Assembly: GCA_035622175.1 (NCBI GenBank)
Contig: DASPVV010000121.1
Location: forward strand, 19,706-83,705
DNA: 64,000 nucleotides
Source: JAFAGX01 sp035622175
GTDB taxonomy: Bacteria; Acidobacteriota; Terriglobia; Terriglobales; Acidobacteriaceae
Reading direction: 5' to 3'
A program made the position numbers and the translations under genes. Shown piece after piece: positions 26,740 through 35,288 of the stretch (positions are counted from its first letter, which is position 1; the number at the start of each line of letters is the position of its first letter). Under the pieces are notes generated by a model. It was not told the origin of the DNA, made no database searches, and was given only the letters and a program-made list of their open reading frames with translations.

Positions 26740-27735
26740 ATGCGCGACTTGTACCCTCTCGTGATGTTGCCGGTCTTCGACCCACGCCCCTGGGGAACGC
26801 GGGACTTGTCGCCGATCTATCCCCACCACCACTTTGCCGAAAAAATCGGCGAGGCCTGGTTGACTGCGGACCATTCCCAGGTGGCCAACGGTTGGCTACG
26901 GGGCCAATCGCTCGCCCAATTGAGCGCAGAATACGGACGCGATATGGTAGGCGGAAGCGCTCCCCACCCGGACCGCTTCCCCCTGCTCGTCAAGTTCCTG
27001 TTTCCCTGTGAAAAGCTTTCGGTTCAAGTGCATCCGGATGAGGAAACCGCTCGCCGACTAGGACAGGCTTGCGGAAAAAACGAATGCTGGTACGTGGCCC
27101 ACGCCCAAGCGCGCGCCCAGGTGGCGATTGGACTGAAACCGGGGGTCACCAGAGCCCAGTTTGAACATTCCATCCAGCAAGAGCGAGCCGAAGAGCTGCT
27201 GAACTGGACGGACGTGCGAGCGGGTGAAATGATCTATGTCGCGGGAGGCACGGTCCACACGTTAGGTCCGGGTTCGATCATCGTCGAAACGCAACAACCC
27301 TGTAACCTAACTTATCGGTTGTATGATTATGGCCGGCCGCGCCAGTTACACCTGCGGGATGGGCTCTCCGCGTTAAAGGAGAAGGTGGGATCGGGTAAGG
27401 TCCTTCCTCCGCCGCCGACCAAAAGCGAGGACGAGCGAAATTGTCGTTGGCCGCTTCTGGTTTCGCCCTATTTTGTCGTGGAGTTGTTCGAACTGAACCA
27501 GCCCTACGAGCTTCGCACAGCGAGTGGCCAGCGCTCGCCCCAGATCCTGGTAGTGCTCGAGGGGTGTGGCGTCATTGAAGCAGCAGATTTCGAGCCCGTG
27601 ACCGTAGCCACGGGCGACGCCGTGGTGGTGCCGGCATCGCTCGATGGCTTTCGCGTCCGGCCACAGTGGTCGATCGGATTCCTAAAGTCGTCGTTGCCGA
27701 ATCAAGAAGTGCCGGAACCGCGAACCCAGCTCTGA
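26740..27735 (+). CDS. manA: mannose-6-phosphate isomerase, class I
   Basis: Interconverts fructose-6-phosphate and mannose-6-phosphate. The 331 residues form the short bacterial (Bacillus-type) cupin. Zinc ligands appear in LSVQVHPDEETARRL (Gln and His), KNECWYVA (Glu) and GGTVHTLGPG (His), followed by QQPCNLTYRLYDYGR. The C-terminal cupin half (about 240-325) lacks ligands, as usual. It is the first of three genes, manA-manC-manB, that lead to GDP-mannose. Confidence 0.92.
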   Translation: MRDLYPLVMLPVFDPRPWGTRDLSPIYPHHHFAEKIGEAWLTADHSQVANGWLRGQSLAQLSAEYGRDMVGGSAPHPDRFPLLVKFLFPCEKLSVQVHPDEETARRLGQACGKNECWYVAHAQARAQVAIGLKPGVTRAQFEHSIQQERAEELLNWTDVRAGEMIYVAGGTVHTLGPGSIIVETQQPCNLTYRLYDYGRPRQLHLRDGLSALKEKVGSGKVLPPPPTKSEDERNCRWPLLVSPYFVVELFELNQPYELRTASGQRSPQILVVLEGCGVIEAADFEPVTVATGDAVVVPASLDGFRVRPQWSIGFLKSSLPNQEVPEPRTQL

Positions 27736-27854
27736 CCGTGGCTCCGGCGCCAGGCGCGCAAGCCCTCCTCGCGCGCTGGCAATTTTGAGCCGGCGCGGCC
27801 GCGAGGCAACGAACGAGATCGGCTTCGCTGCGGGCGACCAAACAAGGGCGTGAC

Positions 27855-28967
27855 TTGCGGAAAACCGACCTTAACTTCTATCCCGTAATTCTCGCCGGAG
27901 GCCGAGGCACTCGCTTCTGGCCGATGAGCCGCAAGCGTCGCCCCAAACAGTTACTTGCCTTAGATGGTCGCGAGACCTTGATCCAGCAGACGATTCGGCG
28001 TTTGTTGCCGCTCGCTCCCCCCAGCCATTGCTGGATCATCACCAATCATGATTTGCGCGCGGAACTGGCACGCCAACTTCCCCGACTTGGGAGGCGACAA
28101 ATTATCGCTGAACCGGTGGGGAGAAACACTGCGCCGGCCATCGGCTTGGCCGCGTTCTTGCTCCTAGGCGCCGATCCCGCGGCTATCATCGGCTTGTTTC
28201 CCTCCGACCATGTCATCGAACACGAGTCACAGTATCGCGAACAGGTGCGGCGGGGAATCAAGATCGCTCGATCCGGCGAGACGATCGTGGTCCTCGGCGT
28301 TCGTCCCACCCGCGCCGAGACCGGCTACGGCTACATCGAAGTCGGCACGGCGACGAGCCCGGGAGTGCTCGGCGTGCGTCGGTTCAGGGAAAAGCCCGAC
28401 AGCGCCCGGGCCCGCGCGTTCCTCGAAGCGGGCAATTATTACTGGAACAGCGGAATGTTTCTCTGGTCCGCCCGCACCCTGGCCAGCGCCCTCCGCGAGC
28501 ATCTCCCTAAAACTGCCGCGATCTTGGAGCAGATTGCTGCGGCCTACGGCACGGCCAGGTTCGGCCGCGTTTTTGCGCGCTTGTATCCCCAATGCGAAAA
28601 CATCAGTATTGATCACGCGGTCCTCGAGCCGCGCTCGGCAAAAGGGGAGCACGCCTCGGGCATTTTCTGCCTTCCCGCCGAGTTTGGCTGGAAGGATCTG
28701 GGCTCGTGGACCGCATTGCACGAGCACCAGGTGGCCAAGCGGCAGCCCAAAGATGGGAACCTGATCTCTGGGGCGGGCATCTTCGCCCTGGATGCGCAGG
28801 GCAATTACATTCACGCGCCCGAAAAATTTGTGGCGGCGGTCGGGGTGAGCAACCTGGTCGTGGTAGAGACGGAGGATGCGTTGTTGGTCACCACCCGCGA
28901 ACAGGCACAGGATGTCGGAAAGGTCGTGCGGTATCTCGAGGAGAAGAAACTGCACAAGCTCGTGTAA
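27855..28967 (+). CDS. manC: mannose-1-phosphate guanylyltransferase
   Basis: Makes GDP-mannose from mannose-1-phosphate and GTP. The 370 residues begin with the nucleotidyltransferase signature PVILAGGRGTRFWPMSRKRR-P-K. They continue with AEPVGRNTAPAIGLAA, ETGYGYIEVG, FREKPD, NSGMFLWSA and WKDLGSWTALHE. The C-terminal isomerase domain of bifunctional ManC/AlgA enzymes is absent, which fits a separate manA upstream. The start is TTG; no ATG lies before the signature motif. Confidence 0.92.
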   Translation: MRKTDLNFYPVILAGGRGTRFWPMSRKRRPKQLLALDGRETLIQQTIRRLLPLAPPSHCWIITNHDLRAELARQLPRLGRRQIIAEPVGRNTAPAIGLAAFLLLGADPAAIIGLFPSDHVIEHESQYREQVRRGIKIARSGETIVVLGVRPTRAETGYGYIEVGTATSPGVLGVRRFREKPDSARARAFLEAGNYYWNSGMFLWSARTLASALREHLPKTAAILEQIAAAYGTARFGRVFARLYPQCENISIDHAVLEPRSAKGEHASGIFCLPAEFGWKDLGSWTALHEHQVAKRQPKDGNLISGAGIFALDAQGNYIHAPEKFVAAVGVSNLVVVETEDALLVTTREQAQDVGKVVRYLEEKKLHKLV

Positions 28968-28994
28968 GAAAAAAACGTGGGGTTAGGGTGGCTG

Positions 28995-29026
28995 GGGAGG
29001 AAGCATCCGGATGCGACCTTCCTCCC
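28995..29026 (+). other. strong hairpin between manC and manB
   Basis: A perfect nine-base inverted repeat (28995-29003 with 29018-29026) encloses the 12-base palindrome GCATCCGGATGC (29003-29014). There is no T tract, so it is not a standard terminator. It lies 25 bases before the manB ATG and might slow transcription, protect an RNA end, or influence manB translation. Confidence 0.4.
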
Positions 29027-29050
29027 ACCGCCATCACGGGTTGACAAAGC

Positions 29051-30463
29051 ATGAGCAACATTAAGTTTGGCACCGATGGATGGCGCGGCGTCATTGCCGA
29101 CGACTTCACCTACGAGAACGTGCGGCGCGTGTCGAGTGCGATCGCAGCCTATATTCGAAAGCACGAAGACCCTAGCCGTGGGGTAGTGGTTGGCTACGAC
29201 ACTCGTTTCGCCTCCGAGCGGGTGGCGCGGGTCGCTGCCGAGGTGCTGGCTGCTGCCGGCATCCCCGTCAAGCTGGCGAACGACTACACGCCGACCCCGG
29301 CCATTTCTCTCGCGGTGAAGCAGCTGGGCGCGGCGGGCGGTGTGGTCATTACTTCGAGCCACAATCCCTGGAACTGGAATGGAGTGAAATTCAAGGGCAA
29401 GTTCGGCGGATCGGCCACCCCGCAGATCATTCACCTGATTGAGGAACAATTGGACCGAGGCACCGAACTCAACGGAACCAAGGCGCCGATTGAGGAAGCC
29501 GATCTTAAGCACTCCTACGTCGAGGCTCTTTGCCGCTTCGCCGATCTCGAGCGGATCCGGCAAGCCAAGCTCAAGTTCGTCGTGGACTCGATGTATGGCT
29601 CCGGACGGGGGGTATTGAGCAAGATCTTTCGCGACCACGGGGTCGAACACCTGGCGATTCGCCAGGAGTTGAACCCTTTATTCCCGGGAATTAACCCCGA
29701 GCCCATCGCACCGAACCTGGTGATGTTGCAAGAGACCGTGGTCCGAGAACACTGCCATGCCGGACTCGCCAATGATGGCGACGCCGACCGCATTGGCGCG
29801 GTTGCCGAAGACGGCAGCTTCGTAGACTCCCACAAGATCTTTTCCGTGCTGCTTCGCTGGCTGCTCGAAAGAAAGAGATGGCCGGGCGAAGTGGTGCGCG
29901 CATTCAATACCACCCGCATGGTGGATCGGATCACCAAGAAGTATGGCCGCCGGCTCCACGAGTGCCCCATCGGGTTCAAATACATCGCCGATCTGATGAT
30001 GGAGCGCGAGATCGTGATTGGGGGGGAAGAATCGGGCGGCATCGGTTACTCCCGGTACCTGCCCGAACGCGATGGCATCCTCAACGCCCTCCTGCTGGCC
30101 AATGTCATGGCCGAAGAAGGCAAACCGCTCGGGCAACTGGTGGCCGATTTGCAGCGCGAGTACGGACCCCACTACTACGGGCGGCTCGACCTTCATATTT
30201 CCGAGGAGATGAAGCAGCACGCCATCGAGCGCGCCCAAGAGAAGGACACCCGTCGTCTAGGCAGCTTCGCGATCGTCAAGAAGGAAAGCTTGGATGGAGT
30301 AAAGTTCTTCCTCGATGTGCCCTCCGATGGCAATGGAGCGGAGGCTTGGGTTCTGCTCCGAGCCTCGGGCACCGAACCTTTGTTGCGGGTTTACGCCGAG
30401 GCGGCTTCCCAGGAACTCGTAACCGAGATCCTCGCCCGCGCCGAAGCCTTTGTGAGGGCGTAG
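29051..30463 (+). CDS. manB: phosphomannomutase/phosphoglucomutase
   Basis: Alpha-D-phosphohexomutase of 470 residues. Motifs: KFGTDGWRGVIADDF at the start, the phospho-Ser loop TSSHNP with S103, the metal loop NDGDADRIG, the sugar loop GGEESGGIGY and the phosphate-binding RASGTEPLLRVY at the C-terminus. It converts mannose-6-phosphate to mannose-1-phosphate (and probably glucose phosphates), filling the step between manA and manC. It starts 84 bases after manC, behind a hairpin. Confidence 0.9.
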   Translation: MSNIKFGTDGWRGVIADDFTYENVRRVSSAIAAYIRKHEDPSRGVVVGYDTRFASERVARVAAEVLAAAGIPVKLANDYTPTPAISLAVKQLGAAGGVVITSSHNPWNWNGVKFKGKFGGSATPQIIHLIEEQLDRGTELNGTKAPIEEADLKHSYVEALCRFADLERIRQAKLKFVVDSMYGSGRGVLSKIFRDHGVEHLAIRQELNPLFPGINPEPIAPNLVMLQETVVREHCHAGLANDGDADRIGAVAEDGSFVDSHKIFSVLLRWLLERKRWPGEVVRAFNTTRMVDRITKKYGRRLHECPIGFKYIADLMMEREIVIGGEESGGIGYSRYLPERDGILNALLLANVMAEEGKPLGQLVADLQREYGPHYYGRLDLHISEEMKQHAIERAQEKDTRRLGSFAIVKKESLDGVKFFLDVPSDGNGAEAWVLLRASGTEPLLRVYAEAASQELVTEILARAEAFVRA

Positions 30464-30581
30464 CCGTACATGGGGACGATCGATCGGACGATGGCCGACC
30501 AGCCATCGCCCGGGCCTGAGACCTTCACCTTCGGGTCTCGACGGTGGCAAGGGTCCCGGTACAATAATAGTGGTTAAACCG

Positions 30582-31736
30582 ATGAATTCCCTTCCACTTA
30601 CGTGGAACGACACGCTGGACAAGCCGGAAGCGCGACGCTACAACCGCATCCGGCGGTGGCTTGGGATTGTGGACTTTGTGCTCGGTCTGGCTCTTCTGCT
30701 GGTCTTGTTGCTGACCGGCTGGAACGGAACCCTACGCGACCTCGCCTATCGGGCTGCCGCACAAACCTATGTCCTGGCGGTGGTTCTTTACGTCGGGCTG
30801 CTTCTGATCATCGCCAAGCTGCTGGGTTTTAGCCTGGACTACTATGGATTTCGACTCGAGCATCGCTTCCATCTTTCCAATCAGAAACTGACGGCATGGT
30901 TGTGGGACGAGCTCAAGGGGTTCCTGGTCAGTTATCTGCTCGCCATCATCGTGGTTGAACTGCTCTACTTCCTCATTCGCCAAAGCCCGCAGTACTGGTG
31001 GTTGATTACCTGGTTGGCTTGCCTCGGGTTGTTTGTCCTTCTCGCGCAACTGGCTCCGGTGCTGCTGTGGCCGATGTTCTATAAGTTCGAACCACTCCAG
31101 GATGAAGACCTAAAATCTCGTTTGGTCCGCCTCAGCGAGCGTGCTGGCACCCGGGTCCGGGGCGTCTACAAATGGCACCTCTCGGAGAAAAGCAAGAAGG
31201 CGAATGCGGCTCTCACCGGGCTGGGCCATACCCGACGCATTATTCTCGCCGACACGCTTCTTGAAAACTATTCAGCCGATGAGATCGAGGCGGTGCTGGC
31301 TCACGAACTGGGACACCATGTTCACAAGCACGTTTTCAAGAGCATCCTCGTCCAGGCGGGTATCACTTTGACTGGATTCTGGGCAGCCAATTGGGTGTTG
31401 CACTATGCCGTGGACCGTTGGCATGTTTTCGAGACGCTTTCCGACTTCGCCAACCTGCCTTTACTGGTGCTGGTTTCGACCGTTCTGTCGTTTTTCCTGT
31501 TGCCTGCGGTCAACGCCTTCTCCCGGCATAACGAGCGGGAAGCAGATCGTTACGCCTTCCGTTCGATTGCCAGTGTCGATCCCTTCATCTCCTCCATGAA
31601 CAAACTTGCCGAGCAGAACCTGGCGGAGAAATCTCCTTCGCGCTGGGTGGAGTGGTTTTTTCACTCCCATCCGGCGATCTCCCGGCGGGTGGCTGCGGCC
31701 AAGCAATGGACCAGACGGCCGGCCAAAGTCCACTAG
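30582..31736 (+). CDS. M48 family (STE24/HtpX-like) membrane metalloprotease
   Basis: A zinc protease of about 385 residues in the inner membrane. There are roughly six to seven hydrophobic segments (near 30-50, 60-85, 110-130, 140-165, 265-285 and 295-315). The zinc site HELGHH lies near residue 241 (bases 31302-31319), and the third ligand Glu is in NEREADRYAF. STE24-like enzymes process or turn over membrane proteins. A GTG four codons upstream (30570) is an alternative start. TACAAT at 30560-30565 could be a -10 box giving an almost leaderless message. Confidence 0.85.
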   Translation: MNSLPLTWNDTLDKPEARRYNRIRRWLGIVDFVLGLALLLVLLLTGWNGTLRDLAYRAAAQTYVLAVVLYVGLLLIIAKLLGFSLDYYGFRLEHRFHLSNQKLTAWLWDELKGFLVSYLLAIIVVELLYFLIRQSPQYWWLITWLACLGLFVLLAQLAPVLLWPMFYKFEPLQDEDLKSRLVRLSERAGTRVRGVYKWHLSEKSKKANAALTGLGHTRRIILADTLLENYSADEIEAVLAHELGHHVHKHVFKSILVQAGITLTGFWAANWVLHYAVDRWHVFETLSDFANLPLLVLVSTVLSFFLLPAVNAFSRHNEREADRYAFRSIASVDPFISSMNKLAEQNLAEKSPSRWVEWFFHSHPAISRRVAAAKQWTRRPAKVH

Positions 31737-31755
31737 GCGGCTGGTTCTCAGCAAA

Positions 31756-32487
31756 CTACGCTGTCGGCGGTCGATTCTGAAGCATCGCTTGCGCCTTTCG
31801 CAGATCTTCCTCGGCATCCACGCGTAGGGTGTCGAAGGGTGTCTCAACCACGCGGATCGGAATTCCATTTTCGAGAAAGCGCAACTGCTCGAGGCGCTCA
31901 CTTTGCTCCAGCCGTGATTCAGAAAGCTTGGAATATCGCTCGAGCGCGCTCTTGCGGTACACGTACATGCCTAAATGCTTAAAATAGGTCGGCCCTACGC
32001 CGTCACGGTCGAAGGGGATCACGGCGCGAGAAAAGTAAAGCGCGTTTCCGGCGCTGTCGGTTGTCACCTTTACCGCATTGGAGTTGGGAATGTCGTCCGG
32101 GGCAGCGCGAACTTTCAAGGTTCCCACCTGCACGCGGGAATCTTGCATCAGGCCGACGAGCGCCGCAATGTGCTCCGCCCGCGCCCCAAGCTCATCGCCC
32201 TGCACGTTGATGTAGAGATCGGCCGCCGAGGATTGCGCGATCTCATGAACGCGCTCGGTTCCATTGCGGCATTGTGCTGAGGTTGGGCGGACATGAAAAC
32301 CCTGCTCTTGGCAGAGGCGGAGAATCTCGTCCGAGTCGGTGGCGATAATCACGTCCTCGAGCTGGGGGCAGTGTCGAATGGCCTGGTACACGTGGGCGAT
32401 CAGAGGTTGCCCCACGATTTCTCGCAACATTTTGCGGGCCAGGCGGGTGGAATCGAGCCGGGCGGGGATCACTGCAAGGGCGTGCAT
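31756..32487 (-). CDS. kdsB: 3-deoxy-manno-octulosonate cytidylyltransferase
   Basis: Activates KDO as CMP-KDO for lipopolysaccharide core synthesis, so it indicates an LPS outer membrane. The 243 residues start ALAVIPARLDSTRLARKML and contain VIIATDSDEI, NGTERVHEIA, LYINVQGDE, YFSRAVIPF, HLGMYVYRKSAL and LEQSERLEQLRFLENG. The ATG at 32487 is preferred because family members begin there; 13 more codons are open upstream. The usual Pro after VQGDE is Leu here. It converges with the M48 gene, 19 bases apart. Confidence 0.93.
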   Translation of the reverse strand: MHALAVIPARLDSTRLARKMLREIVGQPLIAHVYQAIRHCPQLEDVIIATDSDEILRLCQEQGFHVRPTSAQCRNGTERVHEIAQSSAADLYINVQGDELGARAEHIAALVGLMQDSRVQVGTLKVRAAPDDIPNSNAVKVTTDSAGNALYFSRAVIPFDRDGVGPTYFKHLGMYVYRKSALERYSKLSESRLEQSERLEQLRFLENGIPIRVVETPFDTLRVDAEEDLRKAQAMLQNRPPTA

Positions 32488-32749
32488 TGCAGTTTCCAGT
32501 TTGCAGTTTCCGGGTTCCGGTTGCAATACCTTGCCTGCGATCTTATGGGCGCGGCACGAGCGCGCAGCGCGGCAAAGGAGGCGAGGACCGCTCAGGCTAG
32601 CCGCACGACCACCCCTGCCAGGCCCCCTCGGGTGGCGAAGTTTCCGCGTACCTTGCTAAAATTCGGCCGGGGAAGCTTTCCCGAGCGAGTTCACGGCCAG
32701 AAAGACGCCGCCGGCGGCGGAGAATCGGCCGCTTTTCGAGACAGACCGC

Positions 32750-34684
32750 ATGAATCCTGAGGGGCGCGATCACGAACTCGGCATGGACCGCAAAATCACC
32801 CGCCGGGACTTCCTCAACGGCGTAGCGCTGAGCCTCGGCGCGTCGCTCGTGCCCGGCGATTGGCTGGCGCAGGATGCCGGCCCTGACCTCTCGACGCAAG
32901 ATCCGCTGCTCGCCAAGGGCATCACCCCGCAAGATTCCCGTTATTACCCGCCCTCGCTGACGGCCATGCGAGGGAATCACCCGGGTTCATTCGAGATCGC
33001 GCACCAACTTCGCGACCAGTCTTTCTGGCAAACCGCAGCGAGCGCAGAGAGCACCGGGGAAACCTACGATCTTGTCGTCGTTGGCGGTGGCATCAGCGGT
33101 CTGGCGGCCGCCTATTTTTATCGCCAGAAGGCCGGGGCGGGCGCGCGCATCTTGGTCCTCGACAATCATGACGACTTCGGCGGACACGCCAAGCGCAATG
33201 AGTTTCAGGTTGGGGCGCGTCTTCTGCTGAGCAACGGCGGCACTCAGTCGATTGAAGCTCCCTCGGAATACAGCCGCGTGGCCAAGAGCCTGCTCGAGGA
33301 ACTGGGAGTCGACACCCAGCGCTTCTACCACTACTACGACCGAAAGCTGTATTCGAGCCTGGGTACGGGCTGCTTCTTCGATCGGGAGACGTTTGGCGCC
33401 GATCGCCTGCTCACCGGCATGGGAAGAACTCCTTGGCCTGAGTTTCTTAGCAAAGCTCCGCTTTCAGACGCGGCCCGCCGCGATATCATCCGGCTCTACG
33501 GCGAAAAAGTGGATTACCTACCCGGGCTCTCTCCGAAGGAGAAACGCGCCAAGCTCGCCAAAATCAGCTATGCGGATTACTTGACCACACACTGCAAAGC
33601 CCATCCGGACGTGCTGCCTTTTTTTCAAACCTATCCTGCCGACCTGTTTGGTGTGGGCATCGACGCCATATCCGCACTGGCCTGCTTCGAGAATCCCGAC
33701 GACTACGGCGCGATGACCTACCCTGGTTTTGATGGATTGCAACTCGAGGAGCCGGCCGAGGAAGAGCCCTACATCTTTCATTTTCCGGACGGGAATGCAT
33801 CCGTGGCCCGCCTCCTGGTGCGTGCCTTAGTCCCCGGATCAGTCCCGGGTAACTCGATGGAAGACGTTGTGACCAGCCGCGCGGATTACACGCGGCTCGA
33901 TCATGACGGGTCTGGGGTGCGCCTACGCCTGGATAGCACCGTCGTTCGCGCCCGTCACGTGGGCGATGTAGCTGCAGCAAAAGAGGTTGAAATTGCGTAT
34001 GTGAGGGGCGGAAAGCTCTCGAGCGTGCGCGCCAAAACCTCGATTCTCGCCTGCTACAACACCATGATCCCGTACCTCTGCCCGGAACTGCCAGCCAAGC
34101 AGAAAGAGGCGCTGGCCTATTGCGTGAAGGTGCCGTATCTCTATACCCACGTTGCGATTCGAAATTGGTCCGCGTTCCAGGAGCTCGGAATCCGCCACAT
34201 TGTCGCGCCCGCGAGTTATCACACTTACGTAGCGCTGGATTTCCCGGTGAGCCTCGGCGAATACCGCTTCCCCAGCCATCCCGACGAGCCGATGATTCTG
34301 TTCATGCTTCGTTCTCCATGTAAGCCGGGGCTGGCGCGGCGGGTTCAGTACCGCGTGGGCCGCATCGAACTCTACTCGACGCCGTTTTCCGAGATGGAGC
34401 GCAGGATCCGTGATCAGCTGGGGAGGATGCTGGGCTCGGCCGGATTCGATCCTGCGCGCGACATCGAAGCGATCACCGTGAACCGTTGGGCACACGGCTA
34501 CGCCTATGAGTACGACTCGCTCTCCGATCCAGATTGGCCGCGGCAGGAGCGGCCGTGCGTGGTGGGACGAAAGCAATTCGGCCGAATTTCCATCGCGAAT
34601 TCCGATGCGGCGGCACGCGCCTACACCGATGCAGCCATCGACCAAGCTTGGCGGGCGGTCAATGAAATTGCACGATACACGTGA
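32750..34684 (+). CDS. Tat-exported FAD-dependent amine oxidase-like protein (spermidine dehydrogenase-like)
   Basis: The protein has 644 residues. A twin-arginine signal, ITRRDFLNGVALSLGASLVP, spans about residues 16-35, so the protein is exported folded. The FAD-binding Rossmann motif YDLVVVGGGISGLAAAYFY (about 105-123) is followed by GGHAKRNEF. The layout and length resemble periplasmic spermidine dehydrogenase (SpdH) of Pseudomonas, which cleaves polyamines; that assignment is from recalled family resemblance. A second in-frame ATG lies 11 codons in. It stands alone between kdsB and the TonB receptor. Confidence 0.65.
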   Translation: MNPEGRDHELGMDRKITRRDFLNGVALSLGASLVPGDWLAQDAGPDLSTQDPLLAKGITPQDSRYYPPSLTAMRGNHPGSFEIAHQLRDQSFWQTAASAESTGETYDLVVVGGGISGLAAAYFYRQKAGAGARILVLDNHDDFGGHAKRNEFQVGARLLLSNGGTQSIEAPSEYSRVAKSLLEELGVDTQRFYHYYDRKLYSSLGTGCFFDRETFGADRLLTGMGRTPWPEFLSKAPLSDAARRDIIRLYGEKVDYLPGLSPKEKRAKLAKISYADYLTTHCKAHPDVLPFFQTYPADLFGVGIDAISALACFENPDDYGAMTYPGFDGLQLEEPAEEEPYIFHFPDGNASVARLLVRALVPGSVPGNSMEDVVTSRADYTRLDHDGSGVRLRLDSTVVRARHVGDVAAAKEVEIAYVRGGKLSSVRAKTSILACYNTMIPYLCPELPAKQKEALAYCVKVPYLYTHVAIRNWSAFQELGIRHIVAPASYHTYVALDFPVSLGEYRFPSHPDEPMILFMLRSPCKPGLARRVQYRVGRIELYSTPFSEMERRIRDQLGRMLGSAGFDPARDIEAITVNRWAHGYAYEYDSLSDPDWPRQERPCVVGRKQFGRISIANSDAAARAYTDAAIDQAWRAVNEIARYT

Positions 34685-35288
34685 TGCTCGACCCGCCCGA
34701 ACCTGAAGAATTTAGCGGAACAGATGTTGAAGAGCGATCACCCTCCGGCGTTTGGTTGAAACGGCAAGCCGTTGTGAGCCGTCTTGGCAGGGGAAGCCAC
34801 TTAAGAATGCCCTATCCGTTGAATCCCCGGCCAGCGACTCTCGTTCTCGCCCAGTCCCAAGCCGGCAGGTGACCCAGCCCCCCCATTCCCCGGTAAAACC
34901 GAAAACAGAGACTGGTCGAGGTGGCAAGCTGCGAAAGGATTCTAGGCCGTCAAGAGCCAAGTCATCCGGTTTCCAAAAACTGTATGCGTATCCAAGAAAC
35001 GGTATTGGCTGTGAGCGAGTTACACTTCTAAGTGTAAGAAACATAACAGCTAATTACACAAATTGTTGTGGAATATTAGTTGCACTGCATTGTTGTTTGA
35101 TTTATCTCTCAGGCCTCCTCAAGGTCGTCACTCAATAAGTAGGGGCATCAGGAAAGCTCGGATTTCTTGCAGGGGCGTTTTTACCGTTTCTTGGGCATGT
35201 GGGGTGTTGGCTCTTCGATGTGAACTTCCTTTAGATAAGTAGATAAGGCAAAAACAGATAGGGCAAGACACGCTTAGGAGGGTCTCCG
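34685..35288. other. intergenic region before the TonB receptor
   Basis: About 600 bases without a supportable gene. Bases 35025-35120 are clearly AT-richer than the surroundings, as expected for a promoter region, but no single -35/-10 pair stands out. A strong ribosome site (AGGAGGG at 35276-35282) precedes the receptor ATG. Confidence 0.4.
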
